A stretch of 64,000 nucleotides of DNA from Amaurobius ferox (GCA_951213105.1 OX578137.1:74747104-74811103), one strand, 5' to 3'. Shown: positions 1 to 11,229, counted from the first letter of the stretch. Translations and numbers: made by a program. Notes: a model not told the origin generated them from the letters alone.

Positions 1-1867
1 ATCGTTCATGCTTAATCCCTAACTTTTTCAAAAAAGCTTTAAATTGACCGTGACAAAATTCCATGCCGTTATCAGTACGGATGCACAAAATCTTTTTGCC
101 TAATTGTCTCTCCTGACAAGCTTGAAAATCCTGAAAAACTTTGAACACATCTGATTTTTGTTTTAAAATAAAAACAAACACCTTGCGGCTAAAATCGTCT
201 GTAATAGTCAAGAAGTATTTGTTTCCCCCCAATGAAGCTACAGGCATTGGACCACAAACGTCCATGTGCAGTAATTGCAAAGGTTCTGTAGATCTAATCC
301 TGCCTATTGGTTTGTACGAAACTCTTTTAGATTTTGCAAGTTTGCAATGAATGCAATTTACTTTTGCATATTTTAATTTTGGGAGTCCGTTTGCCGCGGA
401 AACTTTACTTGTTTGGTGCAAGTAGTCTGAGTTAATATGGCCATATCTTCTATGCCATAATTCAGTTTTGTTCAGAATTTCAACTGTTGAACCACTAATT
501 TTATTTGACTTTGATTTTAAATCAGATTTGTTTTTCCTTTTATTCAAGTTAGGCCTAATTTTGTTTTGACTTTGACTATTTGTTGCAGGGGTTTTTCTAA
601 CCTGTTTAGAATTTTTGTCCCTATCCTGATCTCCTTTACGGCCCTCAACACTACTATTTAAACTTTTAGTTGAGTACTGTGGTTTTAAGAAATACAATCC
701 TTCTTTACGTTTAGCGTAAAAGAAATTTTCTCCCTCAGGAGTCTTAAACCATAGAACACCTTTGGCTGCACTAAAAGAATAGCCCTGCTCTTCTAATACA
801 GATGCGGCCAACAAGTTACGCCGTAATTTTGGTGAATACATAACATTTTGTAACACAATATTATTTGTATGATCTTTAAATTTAACATACATGTTCACCG
901 TTCCAATAGCCTCAACTGGGCTTTCCATATCACCCACTGCTAGCGACATAGATGTATCCTTACATTTATCAAATTTTGAAAACATTTTAACATCATTACA
1001 AAAGTGTCGCGTAGCAGCGGTGTCAATCACCCAGCTGAGCCTATTGTCAGGATTATCAACAATATTAGCTTCTACATTTATATTTGAAAATACTTCAATA
1101 ATACTAGAGCTAGTCATCTTTTTCAATTTTGGGCATTGTGCCTTTACATGACCATTTTTATTACACATAAAACATGGTCCTATGACCTTAATAGACTTTT
1201 TAACTTTGGTAACATTTTTGCATTTAGCGTTAACATTTGAAAAATATACAGATGAATTGGAACTTACATTATTATTGTCATGATCCTTCCTCAACTGTCT
1301 AATCCTGCCCTCCTCCAGAGACAGTTCTTTCTGAATTTTATCCAATTTAAAATCAGTATCGCTCCAGCGATAAATGATTTGGATGATACTCTGGTACTGG
1401 GCTGGGAGATACCGGATGGCTTGGAATGCCACGTACACATCCTCCACGGGGTGATTCACGTTCTTGAGCTTGGTGACAGCTTTCCTTATCCTCGTACAGA
1501 ATATGTCGATGGGCTCCTCGATTTCCGGGCGTAGACTGAAAAACTCGTCCAACAGATGAACTAAATTAGCGCGCGTTGGGGCCTCAAAATGCGCCTCCAA
1601 CTTCTCCCACGCGTCCGCCGGGCTGTCGTCGATGTCGAGCAGTTCTCTGTACTCCGCCGAGATATTTCGAAACAGGATGGAAAGTGCGCGGTCGCTGCTG
1701 CGCATGTACTCCTCTCGCTCGCGGCGTGACGTAGATTCGTCGACTGGTAATGCAGTACGGTTGATGTGGCCGTAACATCCTTCTCCTTTCAGGATAAATG
1801 AAATTTCATTACGCCAGGTGACGTAATTGTCCCTGTTTAACGCTTCTATGCCGTTGCTCACCGCCAT
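1..1867 (-). CDS. Ty1/copia gag-protease-integrase, 5' part (runs off the left edge)
   Basis: Open from an ATG at 1867 to the window edge (622 codons, no stop). The protein is the gag-pol polyprotein of a copia-type LTR retrotransposon. It parallels the second copia element domain by domain: a UBN2-like gag N-terminus (DNYVTW motif), one CCHC zinc knuckle, an aspartic-protease segment with VIDTAATRHFC, a GAG_pre-integrase HHCC region and the start of the integrase core (HMDVCGP, then RTDNGMEF near the edge). Compared with the other copia element the protein is clearly similar but diverged throughout, so this is a different family or subfamily. Its LTR lies just upstream in transcription order (2022-2849), with a primer-binding site between. 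RT and RNase H would lie outside the window. Confidence 0.93.
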   Translation of the reverse strand, partial: MAVSNGIEALNRDNYVTWRNEISFILKGEGCYGHINRTALPVDESTSRREREEYMRSSDRALSILFRNISAEYRELLDIDDSPADAWEKLEAHFEAPTRANLVHLLDEFFSLRPEIEEPIDIFCTRIRKAVTKLKNVNHPVEDVYVAFQAIRYLPAQYQSIIQIIYRWSDTDFKLDKIQKELSLEEGRIRQLRKDHDNNNVSSNSSVYFSNVNAKCKNVTKVKKSIKVIGPCFMCNKNGHVKAQCPKLKKMTSSSIIEVFSNINVEANIVDNPDNRLSWVIDTAATRHFCNDVKMFSKFDKCKDTSMSLAVGDMESPVEAIGTVNMYVKFKDHTNNIVLQNVMYSPKLRRNLLAASVLEEQGYSFSAAKGVLWFKTPEGENFFYAKRKEGLYFLKPQYSTKSLNSSVEGRKGDQDRDKNSKQVRKTPATNSQSQNKIRPNLNKRKNKSDLKSKSNKISGSTVEILNKTELWHRRYGHINSDYLHQTSKVSAANGLPKLKYAKVNCIHCKLAKSKRVSYKPIGRIRSTEPLQLLHMDVCGPMPVASLGGNKYFLTITDDFSRKVFVFILKQKSDVFKVFQDFQACQERQLGKKILCIRTDNGMEFCHGQFKAFLKKLGIKHER

Positions 1868-2005
1868 AGTCTTTAACTGTGACTAGAGTGCGTTGTTTAC
1901 CTTTCTGCTTGATGCAAATGGCGCCGGTCGCGGCCCCCGTCGATGGAATTCACAACTCTTCACTGCTGCTTTATCACGGGTAAAAGTTATGGCCTTGACA
2001 TACTA

Positions 2006-2019
2006 CGGGCCCATAACCA
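2006..2019 (-). other. copia primer-binding site (half tRNA-iMet type)
   Basis: On the - strand the bases next to the LTR read TTTGGTTATGGGCCC. GGTTATGGGCCC is the complement of the anticodon stem-loop region of initiator tRNA-Met, the internal primer site typical of copia (a cleaved half-tRNA rather than the 3' CCA end). It lies 2-3 nt inside the LTR edge, where a PBS should be. The assignment rests on this match and its position. Confidence 0.8.
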
Positions 2020-2021
2020 AA

Positions 2022-2849
2022 TGTCGGCTGCTATTGCTGTGTTAGCTGAGCGACTTGACTAGAAAAATTTGAAAGTCATTTGCAGATTTAGCAGTGTTTG
2101 GCCATATCCATATCTGAAGTGCTGGTAAAGAAAATTTTGTAGCAGATGATATGCAGTAGTGATGTGTTTTCTCAAGAAAACAAGCTCGTTAAACACAAAC
2201 ACAATTTATTTGTTGTGAGATCCATTGCATCAGATGAAGTTACAAAATAAAAACACTGTAACATTCGTTGCAAAGCAAAACTATATACAATGAGCTAGCA
2301 AGCTCATGAAAAAGGTTTTAAACAGTCTATGACTAGGCACACACTCTCAGTTACTATAACATCGGTAAGTAGAAAAACAGCTACTGTACCACACATGCCG
2401 TGTACGTTAATGAAGCCACCATCATCAGGTCACACGTCATGGCTTTAGAAGTTAGACTACTCTCTACCGATCAAGGTCTGCCTTCCATAAAGGTCTTTCA
2501 TGTCTACTACATGGTCTGAGAGTCTCACTGACTAAACTCCGAGATCACTAAGGTCTGTCAAGGTCTGTCGGACTCTCTCTGACTAAGTCCTGCAAAGTCT
2601 CTGAATAACTGAGAATGTGTCCTATCATATATACACTGTGATGGGTACGCTCCGGAACACAACCGTTGACGGCAGCGCCCTCACTATATGCAAATCAGAA
2701 TGCGCGCGCGGCGAGATGGCGATTTGCATGAATGGCATGTTCTGTTCCCGTCACGAGTCGTTCACGAGAACGGTAGAACCATTCTAAAAATGTAAACACG
2801 TTCTCGCGATAACGAGAATCGCGACGAAAACAGAACCAAGTTTCCAACA
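2022..2849 (-). repeat. 5' LTR of first copia element
   Basis: Bounded on the + strand by TGTCGG at 2022 and CCAACA at 2849, so in sense orientation it runs TGTTGG...CCGACA, the TG...CA rule with 6-bp imperfect inverted ends. The left edge touches the primer-binding site. The right edge abuts GTTATGGAGATTG, which is an internal point of the SINE unit repeated to the right, so the element inserted into a SINE. The partner LTR lies outside the window. Length is about 828 bp; the sequence differs from the LTR of the second copia element. Confidence 0.85.
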
Positions 2850-5043
2850 GTTATGGAGATTGTCGCGGAGGGCGAAGTAGCCCAGTGGTTAGCGCGCGGG
2901 AATTGCACGCGGTAGGCCCGGGTTCGATTTCCGCCACTGACATGGAGTACGATCACGTTAAACATATGGGTCCGTATGTTTTTCCGAGAGGTTGGTGGTA
3001 GGGGAAGGAGGGTACGTTCCCTGTGGATGCCTCCCCCACTGGGTTCCGGTCTAAATTGGGTGGCACATCCTGGCCGTCCAACCAGTTACCAGGCCCGGGT
3101 TCGATTCCCAAAATTGCCGCCGTGTTTACGCGGAGTACGAGCACGTTAAACATGTGGGTCCGTGAGTCCTTCCGAGAAGTTGGTGGTAGGGGAAGGAGGG
3201 TACGGTCTAAATTGGATGAATAAAAAGAAAGTTATGGAGATTGTCGCGTATGGCAAAGTAGCCCAATGGTTAGCGCGCGGAAATTGCACTCGGTAGGCCC
3301 GGTTCGATTCCCAAAATTGCCGCCGTGTTTACGCGGAGTACGATCACGTTAAACATGTGGGTCTGTAAGTCCTTCCGAGAGGTTGGTGGTAGGGGAAGAA
3401 GGGTACGGTCCCTGTGGATGCTTCTCCCACTTGGTTCCGGTCTAAATTGGGTGAATAAAAAGAAAGTTATGAAGAATATCGCGGAGGGTGAAGTACCCCA
3501 GTGGTTAGTGCGCGGGATTTGCACTTGGTAGGCCCGGGTTCGATTCCCAAAATTGCCGAATAAAAATAAAGTTATGGAGATTGTCGCGGATGGCACGGTA
3601 GCCCAGTGGATAGCGCGCGGGAATTTCACTCGGTAGGCCCGGGTTCGATTCCCGCCATTGCCAAAACTGCAGCCGTGTTCACGCGGAGTACGATCACGTT
3701 AAACGTGTGGGACTGCAAGTCCTTCCGAGAGGTTTGTGGTAGGGGAAGGAGGGTACGGTCTCTTTGGATGCCTCCCCCATTGGGTTCCGGTCTAAATTGT
3801 GTGGCACTTCCTGGCCTTCCAAGCAGTTACCTTACACCTTTCTGGTAGTTACCTTACACCTTTATGGATATTTTAATTTATAGATATTTTAAATGGATAT
3901 TTTAATTTTATGGCTATTTTAAATGATAGAACGATGGAACGAGGATGGTGGAATTAAGAGCCTAGCATATGGTCATTATAAATTTAAATTAGCGCGCGAG
4001 AATTGCACTCGGTAGGCCTGGGTTCGATTCCCGCCACTGATGCGGAGTACGATCACCTTAAACATATGGGTCGATAATTCCTTCCGAGAGGTTGGTGGCA
4101 GGGAAAGGAGGGTACGGTCTCTGTGGATGCCTCCCCCACTGGGTCCTGGTCCAAATTGGGTGAATAAAAAGAAAGTTATGGAGATTGTCGCGGAGGGCGC
4201 GGTAGCCCAGTGGTTAGCGTGCGGGAATTCCACTCGGTAGGCCCGGGTTCGATTCCCTCCACTGACAAAACTGCTGCCGTGTTCACGCGGAGTACGATCA
4301 CGTTAAACATGTGGGTCCGTAAGTCCTTCCGAGAGGTTGGTGGTAGAGGAAGGAGGGTACGGACCCTGTGGATGACTTTCCCACTGGGTTCCGGTCTAAA
4401 TTGGGTGAATAAAAAGAAGGTTATGGAGATTGTCGCGGAGGGCGCGGTAGCCCAGTGGTTGGCGCGCGGGAATTGCACTCGGTAGGCTCGGGTTCGATTG
4501 CCGCCACTGCCAAAACTGCTGCCATTTTCACGCGGAGTACGATCACGTTAAACATGTGGATCCGTAAGTCCTTCCGAGAGGTTGTTGGTAGAGGAAGGAG
4601 GGTACGGACCCTGTGGATGCCTCCCCTACTGGGTTCCGGTTTAAATTGGGTGAATAAAAAGAAGGTTATGGAGATTGTCGCGGAGGGCGCGGTAGCCCAG
4701 TGGTTAGCGCGCGGGATTTGCACTAGGTAGGTCCGGGTTCGATTCCCGCCATTGCCAAAACTGCCGCCGTGTTCAGGCGGAGTACGATCACGTTAAACAT
4801 GCGGGACCGTAAGTCCTTCCGAGAGGTTGGTGGTAGGGGAAGGAGGGTACGGTCCCTGTGGATGCCTCCCCCACTGAGTTCCTGTCTAAATTGGGTGGCA
4901 CTTCCTGGCCCTCCAAACAGTTACCTTACACTTTACTGGTAGGTCGCGCCAGCGAGTGTGCCACGGTTAGAATTTGCCACGGTCGAAGTGTTCACGCGGA
5001 ATACGATCACGTTAAACATGTGGGCCCGTAAGTCCTTCCGAGA
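2850..5043 (+). repeat. Tandem array of tRNA-derived SINE units
   Basis: Repeated units carry a Pol III A-box-like block (TAGCCCAGTGGTTAGCGCG) and a B-box (GGTTCGATTCC). A conserved body follows (GCGGAGTACGATCACGTTAAACATG, then GTCCTTCCGAGAGGTTGGTGG, then CTGGGTTCCGGTCTAAATTGGGTG). Near 4176, 4421 and 4666 complete units recur at exactly 245 bp. Elsewhere units are truncated or joined irregularly (near 2860, 3231, 3466, 3568, 3990). Short ORFs on both strands here are by-products of the repeat and not genes. The array is interrupted by the copia insertion at 5049 and resumes at 12044. Confidence 0.88.
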
Positions 5044-5048
5044 GGTTG

Positions 5049-5840
5049 TATTGGAAAATTGAAAATTTGAAGATAGCAAAGCACGCACTGTCAGAGTCAA
5101 TAAGTGTTGGCTGGGTCATGAAAGTACACAAGTCCAGTTTTAAAGAAAAACTTCGTTCACTTTATTTGGTGAAAAACACAACTCGGCATATTACACGTAC
5201 CTGGTAATTTTCCATGCCGTAAAACATCAAAAATATACTATGTACAAAAAATTTTTTTAGTTGTAAATGACTAGACAGAGATTTCTTGAAGCATTTGGTA
5301 GTAAGTTACTATACTACCTCTATCACTTGCGTGTATTTCAGCCACCATCACTTGGCAAAGGGAAACCAAAGGATAGAACATCAGGAAAATCTTTAAAGCG
5401 GCTTCCGAACGTTTGTAAGTAAATTTAACGTTCAATACATGCTGGTCCAAACTGACCACATCTGCATCCGTTTCGACTATTCACCGTCGTCAAACGATAT
5501 TCCGCAGTACTTCAGTTAAAAACATTTCTGTCTGCCTGCATCAGACCATCAGTGTCTATCTCGTCTGACTTCTTCATACGTCTGATCTCGATCGACTCTC
5601 TCGACCTTCTCATTTGCTTCAAGAAACCTCTGCCCTATATATATCCGAGAATGGACAGTTCCGGAAACGCCCCCGGATATGCAAATCAGATGCGTACGCA
5701 TTGAGAACTGATTTGCATGAAACCTCATGTTGAAAAACGTCACGGTTCACGCCGGTGAACGGGAAGAGTCGTTCATATTAAATTTGCATAAACGCCCGTT
5801 CACAGGAACGTGAATCGCGATGTATTGATTATTTCCAACA
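5049..5840 (-). repeat. 3' LTR of second copia element
   Basis: Ends are TATTGG (5049) and CCAACA (5840) on the + strand, i.e. TGTTGG...CCAATA in sense. Direct duplicate of 11252-12043 with scattered substitutions (for example CATACG versus CAGACG near 5577, and CAGTTA versus CAATTA near 5515). The short ORFs within it (near 5271-5459 and 5549-5743) also occur in the other LTR and look non-coding. Confidence 0.95.
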
Positions 5841-6710
5841 ATCGGCCCCCTCATGCAAATCCTTAAGTCTCAATGCATATGCAAAAGAAAACTTACTCTG
5901 AGAAACCAAGGTATATCAATAAACACCAAGGCCCCCAGTATCCTATCAAACATATAATGAAGGAAAAAATTTAAAGTATTATATCATTATTAAATTTAAA
6001 ATAAAATGCATAAGTACTTAAAGCATCTGAAAAATAGTTAAGTATTGTCGACAATATTGTAACAACAACATTTCACATCAAGTAGAAATTTATATACAAC
6101 ACAACTTCAATGCTTAAGTATCAGCATTCAAAAATTGAAATTTTAGTTTAAATTTAATTATAAGTATCCAAAATTTAAGTATAAGCACATTATATTAAAC
6201 AAGTCAACTTTAAAAGATTAAGATTTTGTATAAGCATAGAATTTAAGTTTACTTTAAATTTGAGTATAAACACTATAATTCAAAAAGCTTAAAAAAAAAT
6301 TTAGTCTATTAACACAATATAAGTATACATAATTAATACTATTAGACTGCATTGATATACCAAATATTTAAAAATACATGATGCAAGTAATTAGATAATA
6401 AAATTCCTTTATCAAAACTTTCAACACATACTTTTTACCAAGTTGAAAAAATACAAAATTTTATACACATAAGCTATTATTTAGCATCATGCGGGTCATG
6501 GAAAATGGATGTATATACAAAGGTGTAAAGTGAAAAAGATTCAATATCACAAAAATTTATACTCAAGATATACTATCTTATATCAATGAGGTTTAAGATA
6601 AACAATAATGTATATATATGACATCTTAAAAAAAAATTCCCAAGTTGTAAATTCAATTTAGTATTTAAAATTTTCTTTAGACTAAACATTTAATCTCAAA
6701 AAGTTTTGAT
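5841..6710 (-). other. copia 3' non-coding segment with polypurine tract
   Basis: About 870 bp of very AT-rich DNA between the RT-RNase H stop and the 3' LTR. No ORF of note is seen. The sense bases touching the LTR read ATGAGGGGGCCGAT, a purine-rich stretch in the position of the polypurine tract that primes plus-strand synthesis. The rest contains many short AAGTAT/TTTAAGTAT-like words without a clear period. Confidence 0.7.
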
Positions 6711-8507
6711 TTAGTTTTTAAAAATTTTATTACAAAATTTAAGTATTATTTCCTTAGTCATTGGTTTAGTAAAGTGATCTGCTAAGTTATCTTTACTATT
6801 TACAAATTTAACATTAAAAGATTCATTGACTATTAAATTTCTTAGGAAATGATATCTAACATCAATATGCTTAGTTCTATTGTTTTCAATTGGAGAGTTA
6901 GAAAAATTAATGGCTGCTTGGTTGTCGCTAAAAATAACACTGTTACTTTTATTAAAGTTTAACCCAAGTAAATGACATTCTTCTATTATGTTTTGTACCC
7001 ATACCATTTCCTTAGCGGCTTCAGTTAGTGATACGTATTCAGCTTCCATGGTTGATAAGCTGACACACTTATGTTTAAAGGTACGCCAAGAAATAGGTAC
7101 ATTGTCAATAAAGAGTATCATGCCTCCAAGTGAAACACGGTCATCTCTGTTTGCAGCAAAGTCAGAATCTGAGTAACAATTTAATTTTAACTCCTGAATG
7201 TTAGATAAATTCAACATATAGTTTTTAGTCTTTTCAACATATCCTAAAAGTCTTAACAATGCATCCCAATGCTTAATTCCAGGGTTTTCTTGAAATTGAG
7301 ATAATATATTGATGGCGTAACAAATATCAGGTCTAGTCCGACTAGATATAAAAGCCAAACACCCAATTAAGCTCCTGTAAGGAAAACTTTGCATTTGCTT
7401 TATTTCTTCACTTGTCTTTGGACAATCTATTTTACTTAGAATATTCCCTTTAGAAATGGGAAGTGAAGTAACTGGATATTTATACTGTTGAAACATTTGA
7501 CATACTTTATCTATATACTGACTTTGATGTATAAAAAATTTATTGTCACACTCTTTAAATTCCACGCCTAAAAGTTTTCTAATTTTTCCTAATACCTTGA
7601 TATCAAATTCTATGCTAAGTAATGAAACAATGTGGTCTATGTCCCTTTGATACTTTGAGAAGAGAATTATGTCATCCACATAGACTAGCATAAGAACTTT
7701 GCTATTGTAAATATATGCACAATTACACCATTGAAGTTTTAAAAAATTTAATTCTTTTAATTTGGTGTCAAGTTCATTAAACCATTCTCTTCCACTTTGA
7801 TGAAGACCGTAAATGGCTTTCTTCAACAAACAAACATAATCAGGCTGTTCCTGATTGACATAACCTTGAGGCTGTTTCATATATACCTTTTGACTCAATT
7901 TAGCATAGAGATAGGCAGATTTGATATCTAATTGGAAATGCATCCAGCCAAGCATGCATACGAAAATTGAGAAGAATGCTCTAATTAAGTTGAAGTTAAC
8001 AACAGGGCTAAAAACTTCATCGTATGATTCTCCCTTTTTCTGACCATACCCCTGGGCTACCAAACGAGCTTTAAATCTCTTGATTTTCCCTTTCTCGTCT
8101 TTCTTAATAGTGTAGACCCATCTATTGCCTATATGCTTTTGTGAGGTGGATGCAGGAACTAGTTCCCAGACACCCCTCTCTTGCATTACGGCCATTTCTT
8201 CATCCATAGCATTACACCATTTTTCAGACTGGGAAGATTTAATAGCAGCGTTGTACCCTTTTGGTATATTTATTTCAATATTGCTTGCTTCTGGTCTGCC
8301 TCTGACCCTTTTAAGACCTTTATTTTCCCGAAAATTAAACAGTTGCTGATCAAATTGTATATTCCTTTTATCACAATATTTCTTAACATCATTGTGCGAC
8401 CTCAGCCTTTTATTATCTCCTTGAGCGTAATAATACACATCGGTTCTACTCCCATCGGGTCTTGGAACCGTCTTTCTCTGCCAAGCAATATCCGAGCAAG
8501 GAGTCAT
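6711..8507 (-). CDS. copia reverse transcriptase-RNase H (pol 3' half)
   Basis: 598 codons. The N-terminus is a linker. The RVT_2-type RT starts near residue 95 (KWCNAMDEEM) with FKARLVAQG at about 144-152, FQLDIKSAYL at about 191-200 and the catalytic YVDD at 276-279. RNase H1 follows, with CYSDSDFA at about 444-451, STMEAEY at about 485-491 and FSDNQAAI further on. It overlaps the upstream gag-integrase frame by ATGA (8504-8507), a different frame. The break lies just after a run of nine C (8582-8590), where continuing the other frame gives an acidic linker leading into this ORF. I infer that the family encodes one polyprotein and that this copy has a homopolymer slip; programmed frameshifting is the less likely alternative. 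Confidence 0.95.
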   Translation of the reverse strand: MTPCSDIAWQRKTVPRPDGSRTDVYYYAQGDNKRLRSHNDVKKYCDKRNIQFDQQLFNFRENKGLKRVRGRPEASNIEINIPKGYNAAIKSSQSEKWCNAMDEEMAVMQERGVWELVPASTSQKHIGNRWVYTIKKDEKGKIKRFKARLVAQGYGQKKGESYDEVFSPVVNFNLIRAFFSIFVCMLGWMHFQLDIKSAYLYAKLSQKVYMKQPQGYVNQEQPDYVCLLKKAIYGLHQSGREWFNELDTKLKELNFLKLQWCNCAYIYNSKVLMLVYVDDIILFSKYQRDIDHIVSLLSIEFDIKVLGKIRKLLGVEFKECDNKFFIHQSQYIDKVCQMFQQYKYPVTSLPISKGNILSKIDCPKTSEEIKQMQSFPYRSLIGCLAFISSRTRPDICYAINILSQFQENPGIKHWDALLRLLGYVEKTKNYMLNLSNIQELKLNCYSDSDFAANRDDRVSLGGMILFIDNVPISWRTFKHKCVSLSTMEAEYVSLTEAAKEMVWVQNIIEECHLLGLNFNKSNSVIFSDNQAAINFSNSPIENNRTKHIDVRYHFLRNLIVNESFNVKFVNSKDNLADHFTKPMTKEIILKFCNKIFKN

Positions 8508-11056
8508 ACTGGAGTCAGCAGGAGAGTCCGTTTCCTCACTAGATTCAGACGGATCGTCACCAGTGTCTTCACTCTCTCCTGCCCCCCCCCATCAGACTGC
8601 TCTCTCGGATATTCCCCGTCGGAGTATTCTGAAAGGTTATCTCTTGATATCCCTGAGGAGATATTTCTGGGACAAATTGGGTCCAGGATGCCTTCCACTA
8701 CATCACCCTCATCAAACCTCACATTGCAGGTCTCAATTGTTCGTTTCTCCCCTGACAAAAATATCCTATAGCCCTTAGTTTTAGTAGCATAGCCTACCAT
8801 CACCCCTTCTGTAGCTTTCATGTCTAACTTCTTTCTGAGCTGACTGGGTTTGCCTACATATGCTCTACAACCAAAGGTTCTAAGATGTTTGACTGAAGGT
8901 TTTCTACCACTGTAGAGTTCATGTGGAGTTTTTGTCTTAAATTTGTGACATATTCGATTTTTAGTGTATGTAAAACACAATATTGCTTCCGCCCAGAATC
9001 TGTCATGCAATTTGCTGTCGTTCAACATGGCTCTAACACAGTCAAATGCGGTTAAGTTGAATCGCTCTGATACTCCATTTTGCTGTGGGGTATATGTGTT
9101 AGTCCTCTCAGCCTTAATACCGATATCCTTCAGGTAATTTTTGAACTTATCATGGCAGAATTCCATCCCATTATCCGTCCGGATACATAGAATTTTAGTA
9201 CCTAACTGCCTTTCTTCTCTGGCCTGAAACTCTTTAAAATGTGAAAATACTTCTGACTTCTGTTTCATGAGGTAAACAAAAACTTTTCTACTATAATCAT
9301 CTGTTATAGTTAAAACATACTTGTTCCCACCATATGAGGCTGTGGGTAAGGGACCACACACATCCATGTGTAACAATTGCAATGGTTTAGTGGACCTTAT
9401 CCTACCGGTGGGTTTATATGATACTCTCCTAGACTTAGCCAATTTACACGATTTACAATTTAACTTTTTGTATTTAAGCCTAGGAAGTCCGTTTACAGCA
9501 GAAACTTTGCTGGTTTGGAGAAGATATTCAGCGTTTATGTGGCAATATCGTTTATGCCAAAGACAGTTTGTACTATTAAGTTCAGTTACTGAACTGCTAG
9601 GCTTAGATATTGAACTATCCACATTTCTATTCTGCTTAGTTTTTGTTTTGTCAGATTTAAATTTAGTTTCTTTAAGATTAGGTGCTATTTTTACTTTGTC
9701 TATTTTTCTGGAAGCACTAGGATCCCTATCCTTGGATTTCTTATCCTTTTTGTGTTTCTTGTCTCCATGTTGATCCCTATCTTTAGATTGACGGTTTTCT
9801 ACGTTATGTTGTTCCTGGGTACTATACTTAGGTTTTAAAAAATATAACCCATCCTTTCTTTTTGCATAAAAGAATTTCTCCCCTTTAGGTGTAAAAAACC
9901 ATAGAACCCCATTAGCTCCATTAAAACTAAAATTTTGTTCCTCAAGAACAGATGCAGCTAATAAATTTCTCCTAAGTTTAGGAGAATACATAACATTTTC
10001 CAATTTGATAATACTTTGCTTATCCTTAAATTGGACATACATTTCCACCGTCCCGATAGCCTCAACTGGACTTTCGACATCCCCTACTGCTAGCGACATT
10101 GAAGTGCCTTTGCACTCATTAAATTTTGAAAATAACTTAATGTTATTACAGAAATGTCGCGTAGCAGCAGTGTCTACTACCCAGCTGAGTCTATCGCTAG
10201 GATCGATTACAGTATTAGCCTCAATCTGTGGAGACCCAAGAAATTCCACAATACTAGATCCATTATTTCTACTGCAATTAGATTTAGTATGACCTAGTTT
10301 GTTACACTTAAAACACTTAATTTTACTTTTAGAAATATTTACATTATGACTAGAAGTATTTACATTAGACACATTATGAGATACATTTGGAAATTTAAGT
10401 TTAGACACTTTTACTCTATTTACAAATTTCTTAGAAGTAAAATATGCAGAATTTGAACTCACAGTTTTGGAAAAGTCACTTGCTTGCTGCCTCAGCCGGC
10501 TCTCCTCCGCTGCTAGCTCTGCTTGTATTTTGCTGAGCTTGAAGTCCGAGTCATTCCATCGATATATAATTTGAACGATACCTCGGAATTCTTCCGGAAG
10601 GTACCGAATCGACTGGAATGCTACATACAGGTCTTCAATGGGGTGTTTCGCGTCTTTAAGCCTCGTCACGGCCTTCCGCAGTCTTGAGCAAAAAATATCA
10701 ACAGGCTCGTCTGGCTCCGGCCGAACGTCGAAGAACTCATCTAGTAATCTAACCAGGTTGGCTCTGGAAGGCGCTTGAAAATGTTCTTTCAAGGTATTCC
10801 ATACTTGACTAGGTTCGTCGGTGACGTTTATCAACTCCTTGTATTCCGAGGATAAACTTTGATAAATGATGGCTAATGCTCGGTCTTTCCGGCGATAAAA
10901 ATCATCATAGTCGCGGCGACTTGCATCTTCCTCGATAGGCTTAGCACTTCCATCTACGTGTCCGAAACATCCTTCTCCCTTGAGGACGAATGAGATGTCG
11001 GTACACCAGGTGACGTAGTTGTCCTGCGTCAGCAACTCCGTTCTACTTGCCTCCAT
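8504..11056 (-). CDS. copia gag-protease-integrase
   Basis: The frame is open from 11209, but I choose the ATG at 11056 because it gives MEASRTELL followed by the conserved DNYVTW gag start and aligns with the start of the first copia element; the extra 51 codons look like leader. Using numbering from 11209: UBN2-type gag to ~240, CCHC knuckle at 299-312 (CFKCNKLGHTKSNC), protease DTAATRH near 346, HHCC pre-integrase around 551-590, integrase D616 (HMDVCGP), D679 (RTDNGMEF) and E715 (GVSERFN) with DD35E spacing, then the GKP/GY region before the chromodomain-less tail. The last ~25 residues after the nine-base G run look out of frame. Expression would be from the 5' LTR on the right. Confidence 0.94.
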   Translation of the reverse strand: MEASRTELLTQDNYVTWCTDISFVLKGEGCFGHVDGSAKPIEEDASRRDYDDFYRRKDRALAIIYQSLSSEYKELINVTDEPSQVWNTLKEHFQAPSRANLVRLLDEFFDVRPEPDEPVDIFCSRLRKAVTRLKDAKHPIEDLYVAFQSIRYLPEEFRGIVQIIYRWNDSDFKLSKIQAELAAEESRLRQQASDFSKTVSSNSAYFTSKKFVNRVKVSKLKFPNVSHNVSNVNTSSHNVNISKSKIKCFKCNKLGHTKSNCSRNNGSSIVEFLGSPQIEANTVIDPSDRLSWVVDTAATRHFCNNIKLFSKFNECKGTSMSLAVGDVESPVEAIGTVEMYVQFKDKQSIIKLENVMYSPKLRRNLLAASVLEEQNFSFNGANGVLWFFTPKGEKFFYAKRKDGLYFLKPKYSTQEQHNVENRQSKDRDQHGDKKHKKDKKSKDRDPSASRKIDKVKIAPNLKETKFKSDKTKTKQNRNVDSSISKPSSSVTELNSTNCLWHKRYCHINAEYLLQTSKVSAVNGLPRLKYKKLNCKSCKLAKSRRVSYKPTGRIRSTKPLQLLHMDVCGPLPTASYGGNKYVLTITDDYSRKVFVYLMKQKSEVFSHFKEFQAREERQLGTKILCIRTDNGMEFCHDKFKNYLKDIGIKAERTNTYTPQQNGVSERFNLTAFDCVRAMLNDSKLHDRFWAEAILCFTYTKNRICHKFKTKTPHELYSGRKPSVKHLRTFGCRAYVGKPSQLRKKLDMKATEGVMVGYATKTKGYRIFLSGEKRTIETCNVRFDEGDVVEGILDPICPRNISSGISRDNLSEYSDGEYPREQSDGGGQERVKTLVTIRLNLVRKRTLLLTPV

Positions 11057-11229
11057 GGCCACTCGTAGTTTTGAAGAAGCAGAAGCAAAAGTTCTTGTAC
11101 ACTGTTTACGTTTATACTGTTGCGTTTCGTTGTTCACACGAACTTCAAAATGGTGCCAGGTGCGGCCCCCATCTGAACACTGGAACGATTTCTTTAAAGA
11201 TACTTGCACTTATGACTCTATTGGGCGTT

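Noticed and set aside
4195..4260. Possible true tRNA genes (A and B boxes)
   Set aside because: The boxes belong to the head of a dispersed SINE with a long body; no clean cloverleaf with acceptor-stem pairing is evident in any unit.
3023..4730. Many 66-100-codon ORFs on both strands in the SINE array
   Set aside because: They repeat with the SINE unit, change frame between units and have no protein-like conservation.
8181..8771. 196-codon + strand ORF opposite copia pol
   Set aside because: Antisense shadow of the overlapping RT/gag-integrase frames with clear domains.
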